From Clostridia bacterium (GTDB taxonomy: Bacteria > Bacillota > Clostridia > Christensenellales > UBA1242): a stretch of 6,058 bases of DNA. Within the stretch, counting starts at the first letter, position 1, and each line of letters opens with the position of its first letter. Under the pieces are notes generated by a model that did no database searches, was not told the origin of the DNA, and saw only the letters and a program-made list of their open reading frames with translations. Of this stretch, positions 1 through 3,715 are shown one piece after another. Made by a program: the position numbers and the translations under genes. Location of the stretch: the NCBI GenBank assembly GCA_023228225.1, contig JALOBO010000086.1, forward strand, positions 1 to 6,058. Direction: 5' to 3'.

Positions 1-189
1 GAAGTTTTAAATGAATACTTTTTTACTTTTTTAATCACTGTTAAACATTAAACGCACTAATTGTATTTAATTTAATGTTTTTCACATTAACATATTATAC
101 TTAAAATTATTTAAAAGTATTTGTGATTAAAAATGGTTAGCTACAAACCACGATAAAATGCGCCATCGTTGTAAAATTGAATAGTTACG

Positions 190-236
190 TATATATACAA
201 ATAAAACAAATAATATATATCAAAGAATGGAAGTGA
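190..236 (+). promoter_or_regulatory. TATA promoter and ribosome binding site of the 81-aa gene
   Basis: A TATATATA box lies at 190-197. Transcription about 26 nt downstream would start near 220, leaving a leader of roughly 20 nt. That leader carries GGAAGTGA (229-236), three bases before the ATG at 240, a good match to the archaeal/bacterial Shine-Dalgarno sequence. A second AT-rich stretch (211-219) is too close to the start to be the TATA box. The first 180 bases are AT-rich, and I see no convincing gene in them. Confidence 0.6.
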
Positions 237-239
237 AAA

Positions 240-485
240 ATGAAACAGCTTAATATCAACGAAACAACACATGCTGATGACATTAAATCATCTGCTACTT
301 ACAGAGTTTGGATATCTGACGAATATGACTTTAATACATGGTTGAAATTATATGAAGGGTCTGATAGAAACGATGCTTTTAAGCATTTAAAAAGTGGAGA
401 AAATTTATTAGTTGCACTGGGTCAGGATTATAGAATCATCAATAACGCTGAGCGAACTATCATCAATGAGTTTAAACTAATATAA
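240..485 (+). CDS. Hypothetical 81-aa protein
   Basis: I do not recognise this protein. It has 81 residues, is soluble, and mixes acidic and basic residues. It has an aromatic-rich stretch (Y21, W24, Y29, F31, W34, Y38) and no cysteine, signal peptide or membrane segment. The ATG is supported by a GGAAGTGA ribosome binding site three bases upstream and by a TATA box at the right distance. It is the only convincing plus-strand gene in the window. It converges on the minus-strand operon and its last codons overlap the end of that operon by 9 bp (477-485), a tight packing typical of viruses and plasmids. A small accessory protein of a mobile element is the likeliest role, but this is inference. 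Confidence 0.75.
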   Translation: MKQLNINETTHADDIKSSATYRVWISDEYDFNTWLKLYEGSDRNDAFKHLKSGENLLVALGQDYRIINNAERTIINEFKLI

Positions 486-812
486 TTCTTTTTTCAATAA
501 ATTCATTTTAACATACGCTTCGACTGGGGTGAGCAAAATCTCGGAAATTGCATCACACACCTCTTCTTCGTCTAGCTCTTTTAAATATTTATCTATAACC
601 TCTTCTGCTGACTCATCACCAAATGGGTTACGCAATTTTAAATCCATATAGTCTTCCAATGGGCATGCTTCTGGAAAACTATTCTCCAATAACGAATGAT
701 GTGGCAACACCATTCCAAAACCACACGTTTCATAATCTTGATTGCACAACGGACACGCATAACATTCTGTTATTTTATAAATAACTCCATTTTTTAATAT
801 AATCTGCTTCAT
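477..812 (-). CDS. Small Cys-rich protein with CxxCPxC...CPLED pattern (phage/provirus type)
   Basis: From the ATG at 812 the product has 111 residues. The first half holds a cysteine pattern: C17-x2-C20-P-L-C23-x6-C30, two adjacent histidines, then A-C50-P-L-E-D. Short proteins with CPxC near the N-terminus and 'CPLED' some 20-40 residues later are common in phages and proviruses and presumably bind a metal; their function is unknown. The second half is acidic and probably helical. An in-frame TTG at 848 would add 12 residues and overlap the upstream stop codon, but it lacks a clear ribosome binding site. I prefer the ATG because it matches the usual short N-terminus of such proteins. This is the last gene of the minus-strand operon. 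Its stop is TAG. The family resemblance is from memory of the pattern, not a search. Confidence 0.7.
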   Translation of the reverse strand: MKQIILKNGVIYKITECYACPLCNQDYETCGFGMVLPHHSLLENSFPEACPLEDYMDLKLRNPFGDESAEEVIDKYLKELDEEEVCDAISEILLTPVEAYVKMNLLKKELY

Positions 813-840
813 TTTTACGTTTAATTTTAAATGATATACT

Positions 841-1188
841 TCACCCAATACGATGAAAATCAGTAGTTAATAAAATCCAAGGCAAAAACTCAGTTGCGTC
901 TTCATCCAGCTCATCACTAATTTTATCTAAAATAGTCATAATATCATCAGAATATTCTTTTTGTCTAACAATTATTACTAACATCTGATTATCAAAACAC
1001 ATTTTCCGCAATTCTAAAACAATATCTGCGTTGTTTCCAAATTCATCACGAAGGCGAATTACAGTATATATTACATCAATGCTAACATTAGAATATGTTT
1101 CAATATATTTTAACACCGAAATTTCATCTTTTATCTGAACAACAAACCTTTCTTTTAAAATATATAAAATTTTATTCATTTTATTCAT
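841..1188 (-). CDS. Hypothetical 115-aa protein
   Basis: I do not recognise this protein. It has alternating hydrophobic strands and helices and no membrane segment. Two markedly hydrophobic strand-like segments stand out (around residues 37-44 and 69-75), followed by an acidic helix (DELDEDATEF) and a C-terminal segment with W and LLTTD. It starts either at the ATG at 1188, with GTGAG about 10 nt upstream, or at a GTG at 1203, which adds MSVVK. The ATG is preferred because the GTG lacks its own site. The gene follows the 179-aa gene by 12 bp or 27 bp depending on the start. Its TGA stop lies next to the start region of the following Cys-rich gene, so the genes are very probably co-transcribed. 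Confidence 0.7.
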   Translation of the reverse strand: MNKMNKILYILKERFVVQIKDEISVLKYIETYSNVSIDVIYTVIRLRDEFGNNADIVLELRKMCFDNQMLVIIVRQKEYSDDIMTILDKISDELDEDATEFLPWILLTTDFHRIG

Positions 1189-1215
1189 TTTAACAACACT
1201 CACTTTTACACACAG

Positions 1216-1755
1216 TTATTTAGGTAGTTCTTCTTTAAGCCGAAATAATCTTTCATTATATTCTTTAAGTATCTTTTCGCCCTGTCTTATTTTTTCATCC
1301 CTCATATCTATTTCAAGTTGTGCGATTGCTTTAATCTTCCAATCATTAAGTGCTTCAAGTAAATCGCCAATCTGTTCATCTGTGCAATAAAACGTAGAAT
1401 TCAAATAATCATAGAAAAATACAGGTGTTATTGTAGGTATCTCATCCAGACCATACTTTTCGTGAGAATTGTATTCACACAATGTATTAATATATATCAC
1501 CCAAAGATACCCATCATATATGCCCTTATAATTTAAAATTGTTTCATACGCCCCGGGTACAAAATGATATCTATTGATACCGTCATAAACTCGAACCGAT
1601 TTGTAGCACTCCGCAAACTTCATCCGTGATTCTTCACCAGTAATAATTTTTTCAAGTATCTTTTCTGCAAAGATAGGGCATCTATCCGCAAAAGCTTCTG
1701 CTTTCTCCATCTTTTCTTTAAGTTGTTTTAACTGTAACTTATACTCTTCTCTCAT
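1216..1755 (-). CDS. Hypothetical 179-aa protein with helical ends
   Basis: No family recognised. The protein has three parts: a charged, probably coiled-coil N-terminus (about residues 3-38), a central tyrosine/aromatic-rich globular part (about 45-125, with many Y, W and F), and a long charged helix at the C-terminus (about 126-178). There is no signal peptide or membrane segment. The ATG at 1755 has a strong ribosome binding site, AAGGTGA, four bases upstream, the best in the window. The ATG also overlaps the stop of a possible 17-aa ORF as ATGA. It has no clear TATA box of its own, so it is probably transcribed from the promoter near 2264 together with the Cys-rich gene upstream. Two helical ends around a globular core could fit a structural or oligomeric virus/plasmid protein, but nothing in the sequence proves it. 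Confidence 0.8.
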   Translation of the reverse strand: MREEYKLQLKQLKEKMEKAEAFADRCPIFAEKILEKIITGEESRMKFAECYKSVRVYDGINRYHFVPGAYETILNYKGIYDGYLWVIYINTLCEYNSHEKYGLDEIPTITPVFFYDYLNSTFYCTDEQIGDLLEALNDWKIKAIAQLEIDMRDEKIRQGEKILKEYNERLFRLKEELPK

Positions 1756-1805
1756 AATTTCACCTTATACCCTTCATATTTCTTAAACACGCACTCGACA
1801 TACAT
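1752..1805 (-). CDS. Possible 17-aa ORF coupled to the next gene
   Basis: This ORF starts at the ATG at 1805 and encodes MYVECVFKKYEGYKVKL. Its TGA stop overlaps the start of the 179-aa gene as ATGA, the classical arrangement for translational coupling. The composition is protein-like (aromatic, basic, one Cys). It has no evident ribosome binding site, and an in-frame TGA just upstream prevents a longer version. It fills the only sizable gap inside the operon. It could be a true small peptide, a coupling leader, or the remnant of a larger gene. Confidence 0.3.
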   Translation of the reverse strand: MYVECVFKKYEGYKVKL

Positions 1806-1826
1806 GAATTTTGGTCATCTACTCGC

Positions 1827-2228
1827 CTACCACACTTCAAGAATAATCTCTTTACCTGATAGTAATTCTCGCGCCTTTTCCACACGAGTATCTATCTTAC
1901 AGGGTGCATAATCCTTTTCCTCAAACGTATTAATAGGACATTTGACACAAAGTAATTCACCACCACGACAGGTATCGTCAATATTCACGACATTCCACGC
2001 CACAACCTCTTCCGGCGTCGCGTCCCTTGTAATTTCTTTACGAAAGAGTCCAGTATTTCCCCCATTAACACATTTTACAAACCCTATTTCATCTAAACGA
2101 CCATTAACTTCTTTTCGATATAAATCTGCATAATCAGTGTTACATGCAATAGAGTTCATACATCTCTCTGCGAGGCTCGTATCTCTAGTTTCTTCCTTAA
2201 CTGTTTTAACTTTAATTTCCAGTTTCAT
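1827..2228 (-). CDS. Cys-rich protein with CxxCP motif, first gene of the left operon
   Basis: From the ATG at 2228 the product has 133 residues with seven cysteines: C23, C29, C53, C87, C94, C97 and C110. The C-terminal group C87-x6-C94-V-K-C97-P-x12-C110 resembles the short 'C..C..CP....C' modules found in many phage and provirus proteins, probably metal-binding. The N-terminal 20 residues are a charged segment, and a helix at 115-126 precedes the C-terminus. A GTG at 2240 would add four residues. I prefer the ATG because GTGATT lies there as a ribosome binding site 7 nt upstream, and because the TATA box at 2264-2271 predicts a transcript starting near 2241. The stop is TAG, followed within five codons by an in-frame TGA. 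It probably leads a single operon down to 477. Confidence 0.75.
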   Translation of the reverse strand: MKLEIKVKTVKEETRDTSLAERCMNSIACNTDYADLYRKEVNGRLDEIGFVKCVNGGNTGLFRKEITRDATPEEVVAWNVVNIDDTCRGGELLCVKCPINTFEEKDYAPCKIDTRVEKARELLSGKEIILEVW

Positions 2229-2263
2229 ATTTTTAATCACATAAGTATTATAGGTATTAATAG

Positions 2264-2271
2264 TATTTATA
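2264..2271 (-). promoter_or_regulatory. TATA box of the left minus-strand operon
   Basis: TATAAATA on the minus strand. A start 26 nt downstream falls near 2241, giving a leader of about 13 nt that contains GTGATT before the ATG at 2228. The box lies directly beyond the T7 terminator of the RNA cluster, so terminator and promoter are back to back. Confidence 0.55.
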
Positions 2272-2278
2272 ATAATCT

Positions 2279-2285
2279 AAAAAAA
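2279..2285 (-). terminator. T7 terminator of RNA unit 2
   Basis: Seven consecutive T on the minus strand follow the last tRNA-like element after a CT-rich stretch (CTCTC). Oligo-T runs are sufficient for archaeal RNA polymerase termination. The equivalent position of unit 1 has T6. Confidence 0.55.
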
Positions 2286-2293
2286 GAGAGATA

Positions 2294-2367
2294 CGCCAAC
2301 ACAAGGGTTCAAACCTCGAATATCTTAGTCACAGGCTGAGCATCCTATCACTAGATCATGACTGCGC
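2294..2367 (-). tRNA. Degenerate tRNA-like element
   Basis: Three arms of a tRNA can be drawn over 74 nt. The T arm (2302-2318) has the stem CGAGG/CCTTG and loop TTTGAAC. A five-base variable loop follows the anticodon stem CTCAG/CTAAG (one C:A mismatch). The D arm is short (ATC/GAT, 2342-2356) and D-like, similar to the 'GATCTAGTGGTTAGGAT' type of Glu/Asp/His tRNAs. The acceptor strands do not pair: GCGCAGT against TGTTGGC allows only about three pairs, and no alternative 5' strand is seen nearby. The anticodon is not certain. The best stem gives the loop CCTGTGA (TGT, with C instead of T33), while a one-base shift gives GTG after a normal T33 but loses the stem. T56 replaces the usual C56. 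It may be a decayed tRNA gene or a tRNA-like part of the unit 2 transcript. Confidence 0.4.
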
Positions 2368-2377
2368 TATAAAATAA

Positions 2378-2491
2378 TGATTAGAGTTGGACTTGAACCA
2401 ACATATATAAAATACAAACTTAATCCCTTACATTCCAACGTGGGCGTGCAAAGCAGTATTTTATAACTCTTCCAAATTGAGTTATCTAATC
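2378..2491 (-). tRNA. tRNA-like gene with enlarged anticodon arm or intron, anticodon unassigned
   Basis: The frame is clearly tRNA: a perfect 7-bp acceptor GATTAGA/TCTAATC with discriminator A, a D arm ACTC-AATTTGGAA-GAGT, and a perfect T arm GTTGG-TTCAAGT-CCAAC. The total is 114 nt, about 40 more than normal. In place of a 5-bp anticodon stem there is a continuous 10-bp helix (2456-2465 with 2406-2415) topped by 40 nt. The excess could be an archaeal intron, but no clean bulge-helix-bulge motif is visible. Possible anticodons are TGC, inside CTTTGCAC (2446-2453, identical to an Ala loop), or TGT if the whole insert is removed after T33; neither is secure. It lies 14 bp after tRNA-Met in the same unit. 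CCA is not encoded. Confidence 0.55.
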
Positions 2492-2499
2492 GTATTGTT

Positions 2500-2505
2500 A
2501 AAAAA
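2500..2505 (-). terminator. T6 run after tRNA-Met
   Basis: Six T on the minus strand directly follow the tRNA-Met discriminator and AA spacing. It may terminate part of the transcripts or, if read through, simply mark the boundary before the enlarged tRNA-like gene. Confidence 0.35.
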
Positions 2506-2580
2506 TTGCGTAAGTCAGAATCGAACTGACCTTCTCGCGGGTTATGAGCCCGGCGGATGTACCCAGCATCCTGCTACGCA
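2506..2580 (-). tRNA. tRNA-Met (CAT), initiator-like
   Basis: A complete 75-nt cloverleaf: acceptor TGCGTAG/TTACGCA (one G:T), D arm GGAT/ATCC, anticodon loop CTCATAA with CAT at 2544-2546, and T arm GTCAG-TTCGATT-CTGAC. The anticodon stem contains GGG/CCC next to the loop, the hallmark of initiator tRNAs. The 1:72 pair is T:A rather than the usual archaeal A:U, and 27:43 is C:C, so the assignment to initiator is probable rather than certain. An Ile2 tRNA with modified CAT is a less likely alternative. It is the first tRNA after the unit 2 leader hairpin, and a T6 run (2500-2505) follows it, so it may partly terminate there. CCA is not encoded. Confidence 0.85.
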
Positions 2581-2593
2581 TCGGATTTTGCCG

Positions 2594-2672
2594 CCGTGTG
2601 GGCAACTACATGCTGCCAGAAACACACGATTGCAATTAACTATTGTATTTAATAGTATATATAATTATCTAT
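2594..2672 (-). repeat. Promoter-leader module, copy A (unit 2)
   Basis: This 79-bp direct repeat matches 2991-3069 with three mismatches. In minus orientation it holds the TATATATA box (2656-2663), a spacer, a TGCAATC start box (2634-2628) about 26 nt downstream, and a leader hairpin (2595-2628). The TATA plus 'TGCAA' layout is like the box A / box B promoters of methanogen tRNA and rRNA genes. It drives tRNA-Met and two tRNA-like elements. Confidence 0.8.
2595..2628 (-). ncRNA. Leader hairpin of unit 2
   Basis: The predicted start of the transcript folds as CGTGTG/CACACG (6 bp), a five-base TTTCT bulge on the 5' side, GGCA/TGCC (4 bp) and a nine-base loop. It is identical in both copies of the module, even though what follows differs. 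I do not recognise it. It may be a processing or protein-binding signal, or a small RNA in its own right. Confidence 0.5.
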
Positions 2673-2678
2673 AAAAAA
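2673..2678 (-). terminator. T6 terminator of RNA unit 1
   Basis: Six T on the minus strand lie 11 bp after the orphan T-arm-like element and immediately before the TATA region of unit 2. The position matches the T7 at the end of unit 2. Confidence 0.5.
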
Positions 2679-2679
2679 G

Positions 2680-2727
2680 ATTGGAGATGTTCCCGCCGGG
2701 GTTCGAATCTGGGACGCAACGCACAAA
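2680..2727 (-). ncRNA. Isolated T-arm-like element downstream of tRNA-Tyr
   Basis: Between the end of tRNA-Tyr and the T6 run lies a GC-rich segment with a canonical T-loop heptamer TTCGAAC (2701-2707). Read on the minus strand, its flanks pair only partly (CCAGA/CCCGG, two mismatches); read on the plus strand, a register-shifted stem CCGGG/TCTGG forms. No D arm, anticodon arm or acceptor strand can be found for it on either strand. It may be the relic of a lost tRNA or a hairpin protecting the 3' end of the transcript. Confidence 0.3.
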
Positions 2728-2834
2728 TCCTCGCTACTGGAATTGAACCGGTAACAACATGATATCGGCACATGTTATGCCCACAAGCATTAAACATTCT
2801 ACAGCCATGTGCTCTACCATTGAGCTAAGCGAGG
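2728..2834 (-). tRNA. tRNA-Tyr (GTA) with an intron of about 35 nt
   Basis: The cloverleaf is clear: acceptor CCTCGCT/AGCGAGG (7 bp, C1:G72), discriminator A, D arm GCTC-AATGGTA-GAGC, anticodon stem CATGG/TCATG, anticodon GTA at 2800-2802, variable loop TTGTT, T arm ACCGG-TTCAATT-CCAGT (one C:A mismatch). After the loop CTGTAGA, 35 extra nt (about 2763-2797, one base ambiguous) precede the 3' anticodon stem. Removing them leaves a regular 72-nt tRNA. The position, after base 37/38, is the usual one for archaeal and eukaryotic introns. The insert folds on itself (ATGTT/AACAT and ATGC/GCAT); a canonical bulge-helix-bulge is not obvious. C1:G72, A73 and a short variable loop mark archaeal/eukaryotic tRNA-Tyr. 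CCA is not encoded. It ends unit 1, after a structured RNA. Confidence 0.85.
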
Positions 2835-2840
2835 GGTTTA

Positions 2841-2984
2841 CCTGAGTTATACCCCTCGCCACTTCATCCGACATGCAAAGGCACTGGAATCTGTTTTAGC
2901 GGGGGACTTACATGACTCAGGATGATTAAATACATGGGTCTTAGATTCATAAGTGGTATCTCACCACACACCCATATCAATCAT
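2841..2984 (-). ncRNA. Unrecognised structured RNA between leader and tRNA-Tyr
   Basis: About 145 nt contain several strong nested helices (positions on the plus strand). Domain 1: 2922-2927 with 2979-2984 (6 bp), 2934-2939 with 2970-2975 (6 bp), and a 5-bp hairpin 2953-2957 with 2963-2967. Domain 2: 2841-2847 with 2915-2921 (7 bp, CCTGAGT/ACTCAGG) enclosing 2852-2859 with 2899-2905 (7 bp, one bulge). No open reading frame of note and no tRNA arms are seen. It does not match the conserved cores of RNase P RNA, SRP RNA or 5S rRNA that I could check by eye. Strand 2852-2859 can instead pair for 8 bp with 2829-2836, the start of tRNA-Tyr. It is probably part of the unit 1 transcript. Confidence 0.55.
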
Positions 2985-2990
2985 ATACCA

Positions 2991-3069
2991 CCGTGTGGGC
3001 AACTACATGCTGCCAGAAACACACGATTGCAATTAATTATTATATTTAATAATATATATAATTATCTAT
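2991..3069 (-). repeat. Promoter-leader module, copy B (unit 1)
   Basis: The second copy of the 79-bp module. TATATATA lies at 3053-3060 and the TGCAATC start box at 3031-3025, with the same spacing as copy A. The three differences are all transitions, and all lie between the start box and the TATA box region; the leader part is invariant. It drives the structured RNA and tRNA-Tyr. Confidence 0.8.
2992..3025 (-). ncRNA. Leader hairpin of unit 1
   Basis: Identical in sequence to the unit 2 leader hairpin: 6-bp and 4-bp stems with a one-sided bulge. Here it runs directly into the structured RNA rather than into a tRNA. Confidence 0.5.
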
Positions 3070-3198
3070 TTAGTAATCATCTATTTAATAATTAATGCAA
3101 TAATCGCATTTTTGTATATATCTTATAGAATATGCGACAATATTACCAAGTAATTAAATTTTATTTGTATAAAAAGTAGAATATAATTGAAAATAAGA
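3070..3198. other. AT-rich spacer with a small plus-strand hairpin
   Basis: No gene is seen. It opens with an imperfect tandem repeat (ATCTATTTAGTA / ATCTATTTAATA, 3063-3089) adjoining copy B. A 5-bp hairpin AATGC/GCATT (3095-3111) followed by T on the plus strand could be a weak plus-strand terminator. Confidence 0.35.
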
Positions 3199-3324
3199 TT
3201 ATACCCATCGTCTCTTTTTAAATCTTCCACTATCCCTTTGATGTAGCATCCAATACGCTAAACATACAACACTAAGAACTAAAATAATAACCAACGAAGC
3301 GTATACAATATATGTAAATAACAT
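3199..3324 (-). CDS. Small membrane protein, 41 aa
   Basis: The ATG at 3324 opens a 41-residue ORF with one membrane segment (about residues 3-26, rich in V, L, I) followed by a strongly basic tail (H, Q, R, D, then RFKKRRW). The basic tail should stay in the cytoplasm, so the N-terminus would face outside. A strong ribosome binding site, AAGGAG (3336-3341), lies 11 nt upstream. It is the last member of a chain of small ORFs; the stop of the 19-aa ORF lies two bases before its ATG, so translation may be coupled. Size and layout recall small viral membrane proteins (for example holin-like), but no family is recognisable. Confidence 0.6.
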   Translation of the reverse strand: MLFTYIVYASLVIILVLSVVCLAYWMLHQRDSGRFKKRRWV

Positions 3325-3326
3325 AT

Positions 3327-3386
3327 TTAGGATAACTCCTTTCTTTCCTTGCAAGGATGCAATTTAGCAGAATTAGGTTCCGTCAT
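3327..3386 (-). CDS. Possible 19-aa ORF in the micro-ORF chain
   Basis: The ATG at 3386 is preceded by AAAGGT (3397-3402) about 10 nt upstream. The peptide MTEPNSAKLHPCKERKELS is polar, with one Cys. Its stop (TAA) is two bases before the ATG of the 41-aa membrane protein, and the ORF contains that gene's ribosome binding site, so it may serve mainly to couple translation. It contains the palindrome CCTTGCAAGG (3347-3356). Confidence 0.35.
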   Translation of the reverse strand: MTEPNSAKLHPCKERKELS

Positions 3387-3424
3387 TTTACGTTATACCT
3401 TTAATTGTTTTTTAGTTTACTTCA

Positions 3425-3449
3425 TATTGATATTTTTCAAATATCAATA
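3425..3449. promoter_or_regulatory. 11-bp perfect stem-loop inside the micro-ORF operon
   Basis: TATTGATATTT (3425-3435) pairs perfectly with 3439-3449 around a three-base loop. It covers the stop codon of the 18-aa ORF and lies before the 19-aa ORF. On the plus strand it is followed by CTTTTT, so it could terminate plus-strand transcription. On the minus strand it has no T-run and more likely affects RNA stability, processing or translation between the ORFs. Confidence 0.5.
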
Positions 3450-3500
3450 CTTTTTATGTATTATGATACTGTCAAAATTGATTATAAGTATAAGTTTCAT
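3444..3500 (-). CDS. Possible 18-aa ORF in the micro-ORF chain
   Basis: The ATG at 3500 overlaps the stop of the 57-aa gene by one base (TAATG) and has GAGGT (3507-3511) six bases upstream, a good ribosome binding site. The peptide MKLILIINFDSIIIHKKY is hydrophobic with basic ends, too short to span a membrane twice. It might be a small membrane-associated peptide or a coupling leader. Its last codons enter the 11-bp stem-loop. Confidence 0.35.
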   Translation of the reverse strand: MKLILIINFDSIIIHKKY

Positions 3501-3673
3501 TATTTTACCTCAATATTATGATATACCAGCCAAGCAATTGGAGGAATGAGTACTATTGATTTAATCAGCGAATATATAGCTACAATAGACATGGTGGTGA
3601 TATTAATGTCTCCCCCGCAGCAAAGCATACAAAATAAATCACCAATATAAGCAATTACTGGAATAAATTCCAT
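3500..3673 (-). CDS. Small membrane protein, 57 aa (possibly 71 aa by reading through TAG)
   Basis: From the ATG at 3673 the ORF encodes 57 residues with two hydrophobic segments: about 3-19, ending in CMLCCGG, and about 28-51, which contains IPP and ends WLVYH. It looks like a small two-span membrane protein of unknown function. The ATG has no ribosome binding site. In the same frame, 14 codons upstream, the ATG at 3715 has GGAG nine bases before it, but an in-frame TAG (3686-3688) separates the two. Either ribosomes restart at 3673 after the nine-codon ORF, or the TAG is decoded, or the gene is broken. The TAA stop overlaps the next ATG. It is the longest member of the 3199-3756 chain. Confidence 0.6.
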   Translation of the reverse strand: MEFIPVIAYIGDLFCMLCCGGDINITTMSIVAIYSLIKSIVLIPPIAWLVYHNIEVK

Positions 3674-3685
3674 ATAGATAATTGT

Positions 3686-3715
3686 CTATAAAAATTTCCG
3701 CTCTCGAAAGGTCAT
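3686..3715 (-). CDS. Nine-codon ORF in frame with the 57-aa gene
   Basis: The ATG at 3715 overlaps the TGA of the leader ORF (ATGA) and has the ribosome binding site GGAG at 3725-3728. It encodes MTFRERKFL and ends at TAG (3686-3688), four codons before the in-frame ATG of the 57-aa membrane protein. Its basic character would suit an N-terminal cytoplasmic tail of that protein. Confidence 0.35.
   Translation of the reverse strand: MTFRERKFL

Noticed and set aside
1..51. Frame 1 is open from the window edge to a TAA at 49-51 (EVLNEYFFTFLITVKH), possibly the end of a plus-strand gene.
   Set aside because: Only 16 codons, AT-rich, no supporting feature; chance is as likely as a gene tail.
1942..2133. 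63-codon plus-strand ORF.
   Set aside because: Lies wholly inside the well-supported Cys-rich gene on the minus strand, with no ribosome binding site; antisense shadow.
2477..2674. 65-codon plus-strand ORF.
   Set aside because: Runs across tRNA-Met and the promoter-leader module of the minus strand; coding is very unlikely.
2841..2984. The structured region as RNase P RNA, 5S rRNA or SRP RNA (short strings such as AAGTCC, ACAGA).
   Set aside because: The strings are short, are not in the right order or spacing for the conserved cores, and the expected helices are absent.
2594..3069. The 79-bp repeats as part of a CRISPR array or as transposon ends.
   Set aside because: Only two copies, in direct orientation, 397 bp apart, with promoter content; no spacer regularity, terminal inverted repeats or transposase.
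3349..3549. 66-codon hydrophobic plus-strand ORF.
   Set aside because: The opposite strand has a chain of small ORFs with ribosome binding sites and coupled starts; the plus ORF has no clear site, and its hydrophobicity follows from AT-rich sequence.
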